Origin: Todiramphus chloris collaris
Taxonomy: Eukaryota; Chordata; Aves; Coraciiformes; Alcedinidae
DNA length: 64,000 bases
Assembly (NCBI GenBank): GCA_025345505.1
Contig: JANVCC010000062.1
Location: forward strand, 15,654,630-15,718,629
Direction: 5' to 3'
Shown in pieces: positions 27,501 through 39,700 of the stretch. Each line of letters opens with the position of its first letter. Position 1 is the stretch's first letter. The position numbers were made by a program, and so were the translations under genes. The notes beneath the pieces are model-generated. The model ran no database searches. It saw nothing but the letters and a program-made list of their open reading frames with translations, and was not told the DNA's origin.

Positions 27501-30500
27501 TTTACAGTCTAGAATAAAATTGCTAGTTTAAATGCTGCAAAAATTATTTGGTCAATACAATAACCTTAACTCGGGTAGGAAATTATTTTGTGTTTCTGGA
27601 TCTAAATTCCATTAACCCTGGTACCACAGAGCGAGTGTTGCTCCACTAAGTGCAAGACTACTATATATAATTAGAATTATGGCCTGCTGCATTGAAAAAG
27701 GATCTTTTCTTAGAACAGTTACTTCAAAAAAAGCTCTGAACTTGGTGTATGCCATTGATATTCCCAGCTACACCACTATGGAAAGGTGGTGAGCGTCTAC
27801 CTACCAGTACGCTGCCGGCACATGGGTTTGCAATTAACTTTACAGAAGCAATCAAATGGCTAAAGCGCAGACTTTGTATACATGCTGTTATGGAACAGTA
27901 TTACTTTGCAGCGATACGTTTTTTCTTATTTTAAACCAAAATAGATTATTTTAACACAGTTTTTTAATAACCAACAAAAAAAAAAACCATCCAAAAGAGC
28001 TGAATTCTTGTATGAAACCTCTCATGTCAAGATTATTTTCTGCCCAAGGTATGAAACACTATGTAAGTTTCAACTAGTGGCCAGTCTTTTACACAACAAT
28101 GCCACAGTCGGTGCTATTTCTTGTAGAAATAATTGCTCGATTTTATGTTTTTTGAACTTTCCTGGTGAGGTTTGTTGATTTCTCGGACTCACTAGGTAAT
28201 GGAATGGTTAGAACTATAAACCACAAGACAGGCATATGAAGAAAATAGGTTAGCTTTTTTAGCATAAACAAAAAAAGCCCCTTGGTAAAGCTGTTTTAGA
28301 ACATTCTCAAACAAAAATGACAGTGTTTTCCAACTTCAAAGCTGATATTTAAGTAGCAGTTTATGAAGTCAGGATGGTGCAAGTATTAAAATATTAATGT
28401 ACACTGACCCTGAATATTCACCTGCAGATATTTTCCAGGGGCTTCAAAAAGTTCTGTACTCAGTGGGAGGAGTCCTGCGGAATGACTTCCAGGACTTCCA
28501 GCAGATGAAACCCCAGTAAGGGTGAACTCATTCCAGAAAGCTTCCCATTGCACATGGTGTAGGAATTACGAGGCTGAACATTATTGACCTGTGAAATCTG
28601 AATTGTAATAGCTAGTTCTTGAAGGCCCATTAAATCTTTTTCTTTACTGTGTTTATTTTGGAAGTAGAGTGAACCTGTTCTCTTGAGACAAAGTGTATGA
28701 AAAATCTCCTATTAGTCCTGAGTAAATGTTAGTCACTCGTGGCAGAGTGTGACTGAGGGAAGGAGGACATTAAGCCTTTCCTGCCTTCTGTTTGCTGCAA
28801 TGAATTCTACAAGACAAATCTAATTTTTTTTTTTCTTTACTGATCAAAAGTAATCGCACTGTAGCATCTTCCGTGTTCTCAGGGTTTAGATTTTGCTTCA
28901 GGATAGAGTGATGTTGAATGATACTGTTCCTTTTTCAGAAAATGTACAGTTCCAGTAGGTTGTTGGGGGTTTGTTTTTCAAAAATGCTTGCATCTAGGCA
29001 TAAGGTTGTACTTTTTAGTGTATTAAAAAAAAAAAAAAAAAAAAAAAAGAGGAAGCCTGAACAGATGGGAGCAGGTAGTTTAAAGGAATTAGAGGAAAAA
29101 CTGATGGAGTGTCATATGAAGAACTGGACAACAATGAAGTTCCTGTATAATATGTAAACATTACATCGTTGCACAAAAATGCATATTTGCACAGGAAAGA
29201 TTATTCAAACTGAAGTTTCAGGAACATTTCAGGAGTAGTGTGGTATCACTTCAGTAAAACCTTGCGTCCCTCAAAGAGCTAGTCTCTCTGCAACAGTGAA
29301 ATGAGGTTTTAATCAGATGGCTGTTACTTAAATATTCACTGAGTGTGATGTGCAAATAATGTTAATATACAATTTATATAATATTTGATAGCTGTCTCTT
29401 TGATGTAATCACACTCTGAAACTTGCCATATAATCAACAGAGAAGCAAATCAGTTTTCTTGATTTACTTACATTTTGCTGAAAGCACTTTTGTCAGAATG
29501 TCGTGCGTTCTGTAAGTACGCTTATGCTTCTCAAATTGATCTCAAACCTTTCATTTTTTTCCCTCAATTTGTATATTAAGCATATTTGTGTATGAAGCAA
29601 CCTCAAAACTGTGAAATTTGTCAAGTATTTTTTTCTTACATGTATAACTTGGTTTGGTTGATACATCCTTCTGGGAAAGCCCTCATCCCCTTATTTTCAC
29701 TAGAAGTAGGTAAAAAGATAGTTAGATGAACTGATGCTTCATTGAATTCAAATTTTATGTTGACATAAAACCACATAATTAATATGCCATTTAAAAGTGC
29801 CCTACAGGCTCTGCAATCATAGAATAATAATTTAGAAATGACTGTTTGGCTGTCTGTGACTTATCATAATTAACTTATCTTCTCAACATAAAACATAAAA
29901 AGAAGCATACTCATCTATTTTATATTTTAATGTGTTGCATAATATTATCTCACTCAAATCATAAGAAGAGTATCTTGTATTTCATTGTGTGGCAAGTTTT
30001 CCATTAGATCTCTAGTTTGATTTCTTTTTAGGGGGATATTTTTCTTTAACTGCCTTCCTACATTTAACTGAGTTCTTCCAGCTTAGCACAGCAAACACCA
30101 AAAGTGGCCATTTTAAGAGCTTACTGATGGATTTAAAATGTCATGATCCTGTTTTGTTTTGTAACATCACTGAAGCTGAAAAACTAGCTGAGAAAGACCC
30201 AGCAATGCAAACCAATTTCTTGTTATGCAGTAAGGCGTATCTTCTGGATGTCATTGAACTAGAGGAAAGTTCTGACTTTGCTATAATCCCACTGTTCCTT
30301 TTGAAACGTTGTTTCCAAACACCTAACATTTTTTCACTGAAATGTCCCCATAAGATGACATGATATCATGTGCTCTTTTTATCTTCTGAAGCTTGAATTT
30401 TTTGATTTAAAATGTTCCTTAGTTACTTATGGAAGAGTGATATTTTATACTGTTTTCTATGGGGAAACAGCTTTGCAGAAATTATTTATTGCAACGTAGG

Positions 30501-33500
30501 AGTGTTCTTTTGAAGTAATTTGAACGGTTAGTGCAAAGGTAAAGTATTATGTCCATTACTAGAAAATAACTTTATGTATACCTTCTGTGACTAAAATAAA
30601 TCATTGATGGCATTTGTGCCACTCTGAATGTGGCATTAAGATTCTTGCAGCGTTCAGCTTCAAGCAGCAACCCAGCAGTGGTATAGACTAAGGATATTAT
30701 TCTATATACTCCGCTGAGAAAAGCACATTGTAAAACTGTTGTGTCCTGGTTATTCGTGCTGGGATTTGAACTATCTTTAATTTCATTTGACTTGTTCATC
30801 TTCCTTGAGGATCTCCATAAAGATGCCCCGAGTGTTCTTTTCAGTCCTTAGTTAGGGTTTGCATCAGTGGTCGTAAACCTGCTTAGCGGACAAAGACTCT
30901 CTTCCTTTTGAAGTCACTTCCCCAGCTTTTCAAAAGGTCTGCAAGCCGGTTCCCCTAAAACAATTTAGAAAAGTCTGAAGTGGTGCCCCTTAAACCAGCA
31001 ACAAAATAAAATTTTCCCTTTGCATTACTGAAAACCATGACAATCTTCTGAAGCAATAACAGTTTAAAAGCTTTTAAAGAAATCTGTTCTGCTCTACAAC
31101 CAGCTTTTAAGTTGACCCCATTATTTGGAAATCAGAGGCTTGGAAACCCCTAAATACTTGACATTCTTACCAAAGGAGTCAGCCTGACTTTTCACAGCAC
31201 TTCTCTTTTATAGTATTTATTCAAGTTCTAATTTCTTTAAAGATACTATTCTGATTTCTTCTATTTCTTTTCTGCATTAAAGTGTTTCTTTAGAGAGAAT
31301 GTAGTTTAGTAAATGATTGATAGAATTCATGAAACACTGATCCTGACACCTGTCAATTTATACTCTGTTAGGCTTGAAGTCAAGTCCGCATTCTAAAAAC
31401 ACTGTGAGCGTTACTTAGGGAATTTAACTTTCCTGTGGACTGTGACAAATTTGTAAGCTTGCTTGCTACTTCTTTTAGGAATCTTATCCCCCATGTTGTA
31501 CATAAAGAGTTACTGACAGCCTCACATAGGTAAAGCCGACAGTGCCATAGCTGCTGTAAGCAGTAAGCTAGCTGTAAGGGGCTTGTTTATCTACACCTCC
31601 TAGTAATTCATTCAGACATCGCTTCCTATGAGTACTTCTAACTCCAGCATCTTACGTTCGTTATCTCCACGACAGTGTTGTACACTGAAAAACTTCTCTG
31701 ATGTCAAAAGTTCCATTAATGTGTGTAGTATGCGATTAGATTCATTCCTTGCTGATCTGTGCAAGTATGTGTTAAATGCATTTTCTGAAAGCAAAAGAAG
31801 ATAAAGCAATAAAACCGGAATTCTAGATTTTTGCCAACGTAGGCAGCTCATTTAAAAGAAAACAAACTAAAAAGAGCTTTCGATGCACAAAGCTGCCTCC
31901 CTTTTTATGGCTTGGGGAGAAAGATTTGGGTGAAGGAAATGTAATTGTTCCTGGATAATAAGACTGCTGTGATTACTGTTACAGAACTGCAGCCTTGGGG
32001 CTTGTCTACACAAAGTTCATTTATGACTCTTCTAAGTTGCCTGCCCCCTGTTTAGGTGAGTGAGGAAGGTTCAACGGAGCAAACTTTCTCGGAAAGCTTT
32101 GTGAGTGTTTGTAGGAACAGCCACCTGAGAAGTACTTAGAGGTCATTAAGTCTACCCTTATGCTTCTAATTTGTTGTTGGGTTTTTTTTTTTTTTCCTTT
32201 GCTTCTGAACTGTCTGCCATACTTCCTGGGTTTGAGTGTGTTTTGCCAAACATTATGCGAAACAACAGCCATAGCTTTTAATGATTATTTATTAAGAGAT
32301 TAGGGACAGTTCAGCAAGTTGCTCCCAAGCTTTCTCAGATTTAAAATGCTGGTAACATATGTGCGTGTCTGTGTGTAGATGTGCACACGTACATATTTAG
32401 TGTCTATGTATATATCTAAGAAGAAACAGATTTATTTGCTTCTCAAGATTTTGTATCACAGAGAAAAATCATAGATTATAATAGTAACTGCAGAACAAAT
32501 CAAGTTTTGAAGGGTCAAAATCCTTGAGGTGATGCTTTATTACAGATTATGACATGTTCTGCAAAGCAGTTTGGATGTGGCAGCTGCACAGACACTCGGG
32601 GAGGTGTTGCAAAGGGTCTGAGGAAAGATGTAAAACGTGGAGACTAAGCTCAGCTTTTATTTATGCAACCCCAAATCTACACTTCTGTTCCACAGAAATC
32701 TCTCACTTTACACCTACAGGGTCAGGGTTGCTACCTCTTCTAATATATTTTCATAATTTCTAGTAAGACCCAGTACCAGTATTACTAGTACTATTTAGGC
32801 TTTAGGGGGACAAACTAAAGACTTATGCTGGTTTTACCTTTTGAAAAGTTACAACTCCAAATGTAATTTGAATGATGCTACCTTAGGAACCAACGGAGTC
32901 AGCGGCCCTGTTATTACGCTGTCTCTTTGTAAAACCATCTCCTGCTTTTGAAGTAAAAAAAGTTTTACTTTACCACTGCTTTACTGCCTTGTTGGTGTCT
33001 CACCTATCATTTATCATGAAGTGAAATTATTCCCTGCTGCTTAAAAACTCATCTAATCCTTCCTGAAACTGCATGATAACAATGTCTGAGATATGTTTGT
33101 TAGTGTTTAAGTGGTTCATTAAATGCTATGAATGAACTAATTATATGGTAATACAAAAATAACATTGTGATTTCCATGAAATGCCAGCACTCTTCAGGGG
33201 GGTGATTCAGCGATGACCTGGGAGTGAAGTTACAAAGCTATTTAAAGAGCTTTGTAGCATTTACTTACCCTTTCTGTGTCTTGACCTGGAGAATTTTTTT
33301 TTCCCCTTTAAATGTGCCAGTTGTACAATTTCTTTTTCTTTATGATATTCACATATGTTTGATTATAAAATTAATCTAAAAAAAGTTTTATTTGTTCTTG
33401 TTGAAGGAAAATGTCTAATAGGAGCAGCAGGAATTAATGTTGGTTTGGGTGTTTTAATTTTGCAAAGTCATCTGAAATTTATACTGATTTTAGTCCAAAT

Positions 33501-33727
33501 TCCACATCTTACAAGGAACTAGACAGCAGGCTGAGGTTTCAGCACTGTCACTAGGTTAAAATAAAACCAACCAGTGGATGCTTTACTTCATCTTTGGGCA
33601 CTGTAGGCATCTCAGTCCCTGTCACAGTGACACTTGCCTTTCCTTGTGTCCGTTACAGGAAAAGGCAGTAATTTGGTTGGCTTTATTCTTCCACAAAAAC
33701 AAAACAAAACCAAAAAGCAGAATAACT

Positions 33728-33766
<39 letters not shown>

Positions 33767-36700
33767 AAAAAGGAATTGTGTGTACTCCAACTTCTGCCTG
33801 GTTTCTGCGTTTTACATTAATGTACCTTAGTGGGTGCAGGCTGAACTCCCAGCACACAGCGCTGCCGCACTGCACAGAGACGGGTACACAGCATCCATAC
33901 ACGGACAGCAGCGCAGAATTGATTTGTAAGGAGCGTGAACTGAAAGAGCAAGGAACAGTGATTGAAAGCAGTGATTTTAGAAATAGATTGTAACCAAGGA
34001 TTGTTTTTATTGTTTCTTTCATTGAAGGTGATTTTGCAACTCCTCGAGCTATTTTGACAGGACATGACTATGAGATCACCTGTGCTACCATTTGTGCTGA
34101 ACTTGGCCTGGTAATAAGTGGTTCGAAAGGTAAGGTAGCTGTTGTCATTTGTTTCTGTTCATGAAGCCATAATCCTTATAGAAAAAGGAATATTGTTTCA
34201 GGTGGCAGAATTTATTAACTTTTTGGTGGTTTCGTTTCTAACACTTTTTTTTTAGTTGCTATGGAATTTGAAACCTCTTTTTAAACATGTTAAAACTGAG
34301 GATTACTCAGACATTTACAAGAAGAGACAACTACATCAGTTTCCCTGTTATAGCCAACTGATTACCGTTTCTTTTTGTTTGTTTACCCAGTGTGTAATTG
34401 CATATAGCACACAGTTGGCTACAGCTTTTCACTGCCAGGCTGGTGAATAATATTTGTTATGGATAACTTCTCAGAAAGGGAAGCAAAAATTAGTTTTGGG
34501 AGAATGTTGTCTTGCTGTGCTGTCTTGTTAGTTTGATGAAGGGTATATATACACTGTCAACTAAAATTTATAGTAAATCTCTTCAGGCTCTTTGAGCTTA
34601 GCTACTAAGGCTGTAATATGCCCTGTTTGCGTTCTCAAAGACCTGCTTTTGGTAGGAAAATATAAAGAATGGTGTTGATACCATGGATGATGTTGATCGT
34701 TATCCTTTGTTCTGGTCCGCATTTATTTTTAAACTCCAGATTTCTTAGACTTAGAATCTTTCTGCTTTAGTGTTTCCAAAGTGCCTATTTGGAGAACCTT
34801 ATTCCAAGTTGGGTGTACTCACCGTATGCACCTGTGTGACTTTTTGGCTCGTGTGTGTCAGCGCTTCTGTATTTGTCCAATTAAAAAGCAAATATTCAGT
34901 GGATCGTGTATGGGTGAAAATCATAATATGAGAATATATGCTTTTAGAGTACCTACGTACAGCCATTCATTATACTTACCTCCATGTGTCTTCAGATGTT
35001 AAAAATATCATTTTAGGATTCAGTACTTTTATATTTGTGCTCTCAAAATTAAATGCTCCCAGTTTTAGAAGCAAATCCACAAAACAAAATCTATTAGCTC
35101 TCTAACTAGTTTTGTTAGGTGTTCTACAATATCTTAAGGCAAAGCTTTTAAGGGATAAGCTGTTCGTTTTACTTAAACATGGTACAAATCATTATACTGT
35201 ATTATAATAGTGATTACATAAGTAGAAGTTGTTACTTATTCTGTGATATATGGTGTCTTCAAATGAGCATGTAAATCAACAACTAGAGATTTTATTGTGT
35301 CTCATTAGAAGGACCATGTCTCATACATTCTATGAATGGAGATCTACTGAGGACATTAGAAGGTCCTGAAACATTAGCAGGTCCTGAAAACTGCCTGAGA
35401 CCAAAACTTATTCAAGCTTCAAGAGAAGGCCACTGTGTCATATATTATGAAAATGGCCTCTTCTGTGTATTCAGTGTCAACGGGAGACTGCAAGCCACTA
35501 TGGAAACAGATGACAAGATCAAGGTGAGTGTACTCAGATATGTGCTAAGGACTGTCAGTTCTGGCATCGGGAAAAGCTCTTAGTGTTGGAGTTGTGTAGA
35601 GATTCTTCCTATAGCCAGGCAACAGAAATACATGGTACTAGACCATAATAGCAGCATGCTGAAAAAATGGTATTTGAGGTAACCATCTACTCCTAATAGT
35701 GCTGGGTTTAATTTTGAAACAACAGTTCATATTTTAAGGAACATCCTCTAGTCCTTTCCTTGAACTGAAGTATGCAAATATTAGTGATTGCTGACTAGAA
35801 GCTGAGCTACTTCTTTTCTTTACCGAGTCTGAAGGCAGGAGATCATTGGACATCCAGTTTTGGGTGTTGGCTTTCCGTTTTTTTGGCATCTCTGTCCACA
35901 TTCCTTCATCTTAGCTTGAGATAGCGTGTGCTGTGCTAGGCGTCAGGAAGTTGATAGATGGATGTCTGTATTTCAACTCTTTAGCTCTTTGGCATTTGCT
36001 GAGCAGGCAGCTTGGTTCTACATCTTTAGCTGCAAGAGACGTGGAGTAAGTCCAAACATATGCAGGAGGCATTTTAAGCTTATGGTTTTATGGAAATTAT
36101 GTTACAATACAAAATGCAGGACTTTTGACAGTTCCTATGAAATAGTACCTACGAAGCAGAGCAGAACCTGACAGCTATACTGCACCAAAGCAGAAATGTC
36201 CAAAGAATACTTCCCTTGAATTAAAAATATTCCCAGTTCTTCCTTGATTGAAAAGGAAAGAAATGGGAAGGAAAAGGAAAGAAATGGGAAGGGAAAGGAA
36301 AAAAATTAGTAAGCATTACCAAATCTGCTACAAAGTTAGAGACTGGGGCAGAGATATGAAGCCTATCTGGGTCGGCATTCAGGTGGCCAGTAGTCCTGGT
36401 CCGAGAGGCACAGAATGATTGAGGCTGGAAGGGACCTCTGAAGATCATCTGGTCCCGCCCCCTGGTCAAGCAGGGCCATCTAGAGCAAGTTGCCCAGGAC
36501 CCTGTCCAGATGGCTTTTGAGTATCTCCAAGGATGGAGAACCTCCAGCCTCTCACTGGACAACCTTTGCCAGTGCTCAGTCATCCTCACAGTCAAGAAGT
36601 GTTTCCTGTATAAAATTTATTTAACATCAGGAGGAGACTTCTGCTGTAAGCATCTTGCAGTACCGCAACTCCAGGCTGACTTTCATAGTCTGATGGGAGA

Positions 36701-39700
36701 GCCCAGCAATTCAGCTGTTGGGGTTTCCAGTCTTTTCTTGAGTTGAAAACTCTGAAATGTTTTTCCTTCATTTGGATTACATGTTTCAGGAAGAAAAAAG
36801 CCTCTTCAACCTCACATGTGTTCTGCAGGATTATTAAAATTCTTTCAGATGTTATTCAAAACTGTGAGCATTTTTCAATTTGCACCTGTTCTTCTCTTGA
36901 CTATTTATATATTTTTTTTAAGATGGAAGAATATGTCACTGTATTGTAAAAAAACTGATCTTCATTACGTCCATTTTATAGCCTACACAGAACAGCGAAC
37001 GCTTCATTACCACTGAAATCTCCAGCATAATTCGCTGTATTCCACTTCAAACCTTCCTAAAGCCATGTTGTGTACTCTGCTAATCCAGCATCCCAGTGTT
37101 CTCAAAATGTCAGCTATACCGGTGCTGCCATACTTAGAAATAACTCTCTGTGTGGGTCTCTTTTCCCTAGGGAGAGTGCTGTCTGCAGAGGTGAGAGGGA
37201 TTTGATCTTTGGACGCTGTGGCAGCCCCAAGTGCACATTTGAGGCCGGGGAAGTGAAATAGGAATGTGTATATTTCTGTCCCAAGCCGTTTTTCCAAATT
37301 AACGTAGATTCTTGTTTCAATTTTTAATCTTTCTTCAATTCTCTGAAATTGCACCTTTGGCTGTCCTTCTACAAATGCTTTTGAGATTTTCAGCCTACCC
37401 TTCATCCTGGGTGTTTCCATAAAGCAAGCACATATCGCAGTGTTTTCTGTTTTTACAATAATAATGTTGATAATCTGTCACTTTCAGTTGTGATTATGTT
37501 GTCAGCTAGGCCGGCAAATCTGTAAAATATCTAGAAATCCCTTGCCAGCTGAAACAATTTCTGCAGTGTTTCAGTCAGTACCCACAGCTTTAGGAATGTT
37601 GCCAGAGGCGATGGAAGTTCCGCTCTCTGCGGGCCAGAATTACGTACGTACAGGGATTTGGGGTTTATTTTGTTTTCTTTTGTTTTCTTTCTCTCCCAGT
37701 GGTCCCAGTTGGGCTTTACGCTTAACCAACCTACAGCGCCCTTCCCAGCGCTGCACTATATCATGTTAGAAGGCAAGCGGCAACGGCATGATTAAAGTAG
37801 GGGCATTTAAAATGAATAGTACCTACCCATGGGCTGCGCTGACAACCACGGTGGTTTTTCCTCGTGGAGGATGGCAGAGGGAAGGAGAAGGTCGGGAGTA
37901 TTGGGTCAGTAACATTCCAGTTTCTCTATTCCGATGCCATTACAGACCAGTATGGCAGAAGGCTATTGAGGAAACCGGCACTTTTCAGCAGCGGTGTTGG
38001 GAACAACATTCCAATTTTCTTTCATGTCTTCTTGTGCTAGAAAACCACTAGCAAAATTTCAGCTGCTCTGGGGAAATTCAAAGTCCAGTCAATGCCTTCC
38101 ACCTGTTTTTGGTTTAAGTACTGTATTGCTCAGTGGCACTTAGGCAGAGCGCAGTACATCTACCGTGTCGTGTTTAGATATCTTAATGAATAACTTAACT
38201 CTAAATAGTCTGCTTGTTCTGAAAAGTAAAGTTATTTTACCCTCAACAAAGACTGTATGCTGTTTCGCCCAGAGGAACCAATTTATTTTCCTTGCTTGAG
38301 TCTGTTTTGAAATGTGGAAGTGCCCACCAGCCTCCTGCTGCTCTAAGCCAGGGCTGTCACAGTGTCAGCTCTGCCTTTTTCCAAAGCACTGCCTTTCAAA
38401 AAATCTGAGATGTTAAAAGGGATTTGTGAAAGGTTTTTGAGACTTTCCAAGGAAATACAAAGCAGAAATGTAGCTTTCAGAACATTGCTGAAACCGTGCG
38501 CTTTGGGGATTGAGAGTCTTGAGGCTCATGTTGTGAGGAAGATTAGTTGCAGAGTTGTTTTGGTTTCCTGCCTAGTGGAATTGTAGCTAAACTGCGCTGG
38601 GGAAAAGGAGAACAGTAAAATTGATTCATGTCATCTTCTGTACCAGTTGGAGTACTTTGGAGTAAAAGCATCCTTTCATTTGTTAAATCTTGAAGGGCAT
38701 GAAACTGAAACGTTGACAGGTGACCCTTTTCTTCCATTCATTCTTTCATTCACCTATCTATATATTTAGGCAAGCGGCTGAGAAATGTATTAATAAACAA
38801 TAAAAATAAACAAGTCAACATCTTTTCTTCATGACATGCCAATGCCTTAGTCAGACTGCGTAGGTGTTAGTAAGGGTTCAAAGCCTATACTTCATTTAAT
38901 CAAAAGATCACAAAGAACCCACTACATTTTGCAGGTAGCGGAAGAGTTAAAGATTAATGGCTTTAATTTGCCTTTTAATACAGCGTTTCTTCAGTAAAAG
39001 CCTCAAGTATAAAATTCAAGTGAACCATGACCATAAGGTTAATGGATTTTCATCAGCTGAATTTTATAAGTGTAGCAAATAATTATTTGTCACGGCCTTC
39101 ACTGCAATTTGAAAATACCCTTAGGAGACTGCCATTGCAATAGAGAGGAAAACCACCCCATATTGATTTTTGCTTCTCATGAATAATCTTTGTAATAATT
39201 GTGTGTGGTGTGTTAGTTCTCATGACCATCTACCCGGTGCATGCAAGTTCTAGATAATTTTCACAGTCTCACCTGTTTGTTTTCTACCCCTTGCTTGCTG
39301 AGTTACTATACTCTTCTAACTCGTAAGGGCTGTGCTTTGGGAGGTGCTTAGCATATTTTTGTAGACTATTAGAAATGATCACAAAAGCAATTTGTGGTTG
39401 TGACATTTGCTTTGGGAGGGGAGAAGCTTCAGCTCAGAATACTCATCTCTCACCTTGGTTAGTATTCAATTTTCCATACTTGGATACGATTGCAAAAAAC
39501 CCTACACATATTCTGTCAGAATTTACATGTATGTATTGTCATCTTAATGCAGAATGCAGCTGGAATAGGTTTATCATCTGTTTTTTATCAGAGCTACAAT
39601 ATTTTATTTACAGTATATGTATTTCAGTTACACTCATTTTAAAGTTACTGCGTGAAATAAAGTTTCAGCAACGTGATTCATTCAGGTTGTTTGGGAGTAG

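Larger units (their letters stand above)
17646..34027 (+). other. LRBA intron E-F, with assembly gap
   Basis: The intron is at least 16.4 kb. It contains open frames on both strands near 18.6-19.25 kb, a 100-N gap, an old CR1 tail near 21.7 kb, a (TTTTG) repeat, an A24 run and a G38 run. No LRBA exon is missing between E and F, because DNPR-GDFATP joins as in the family. Confidence 0.85.

Noticed and set aside
28918-29157. Frame across the A24 run, as a possible processed pseudogene
   Set aside because: The coding-like part lies after the A run rather than before it, no parent gene is recognised, and the Lys run is just poly-A.
30127-30363. 78-codon + frame with a protein-like composition
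   Set aside because: Short, intronic, no recognised family, and the antisense is equally open.
33578-34022. Overlapping 80-136 codon frames with poly-Gly or poly-Pro
   Set aside because: They are produced by the G38 homopolymer; the flanks match nothing and lie in an LRBA intron.
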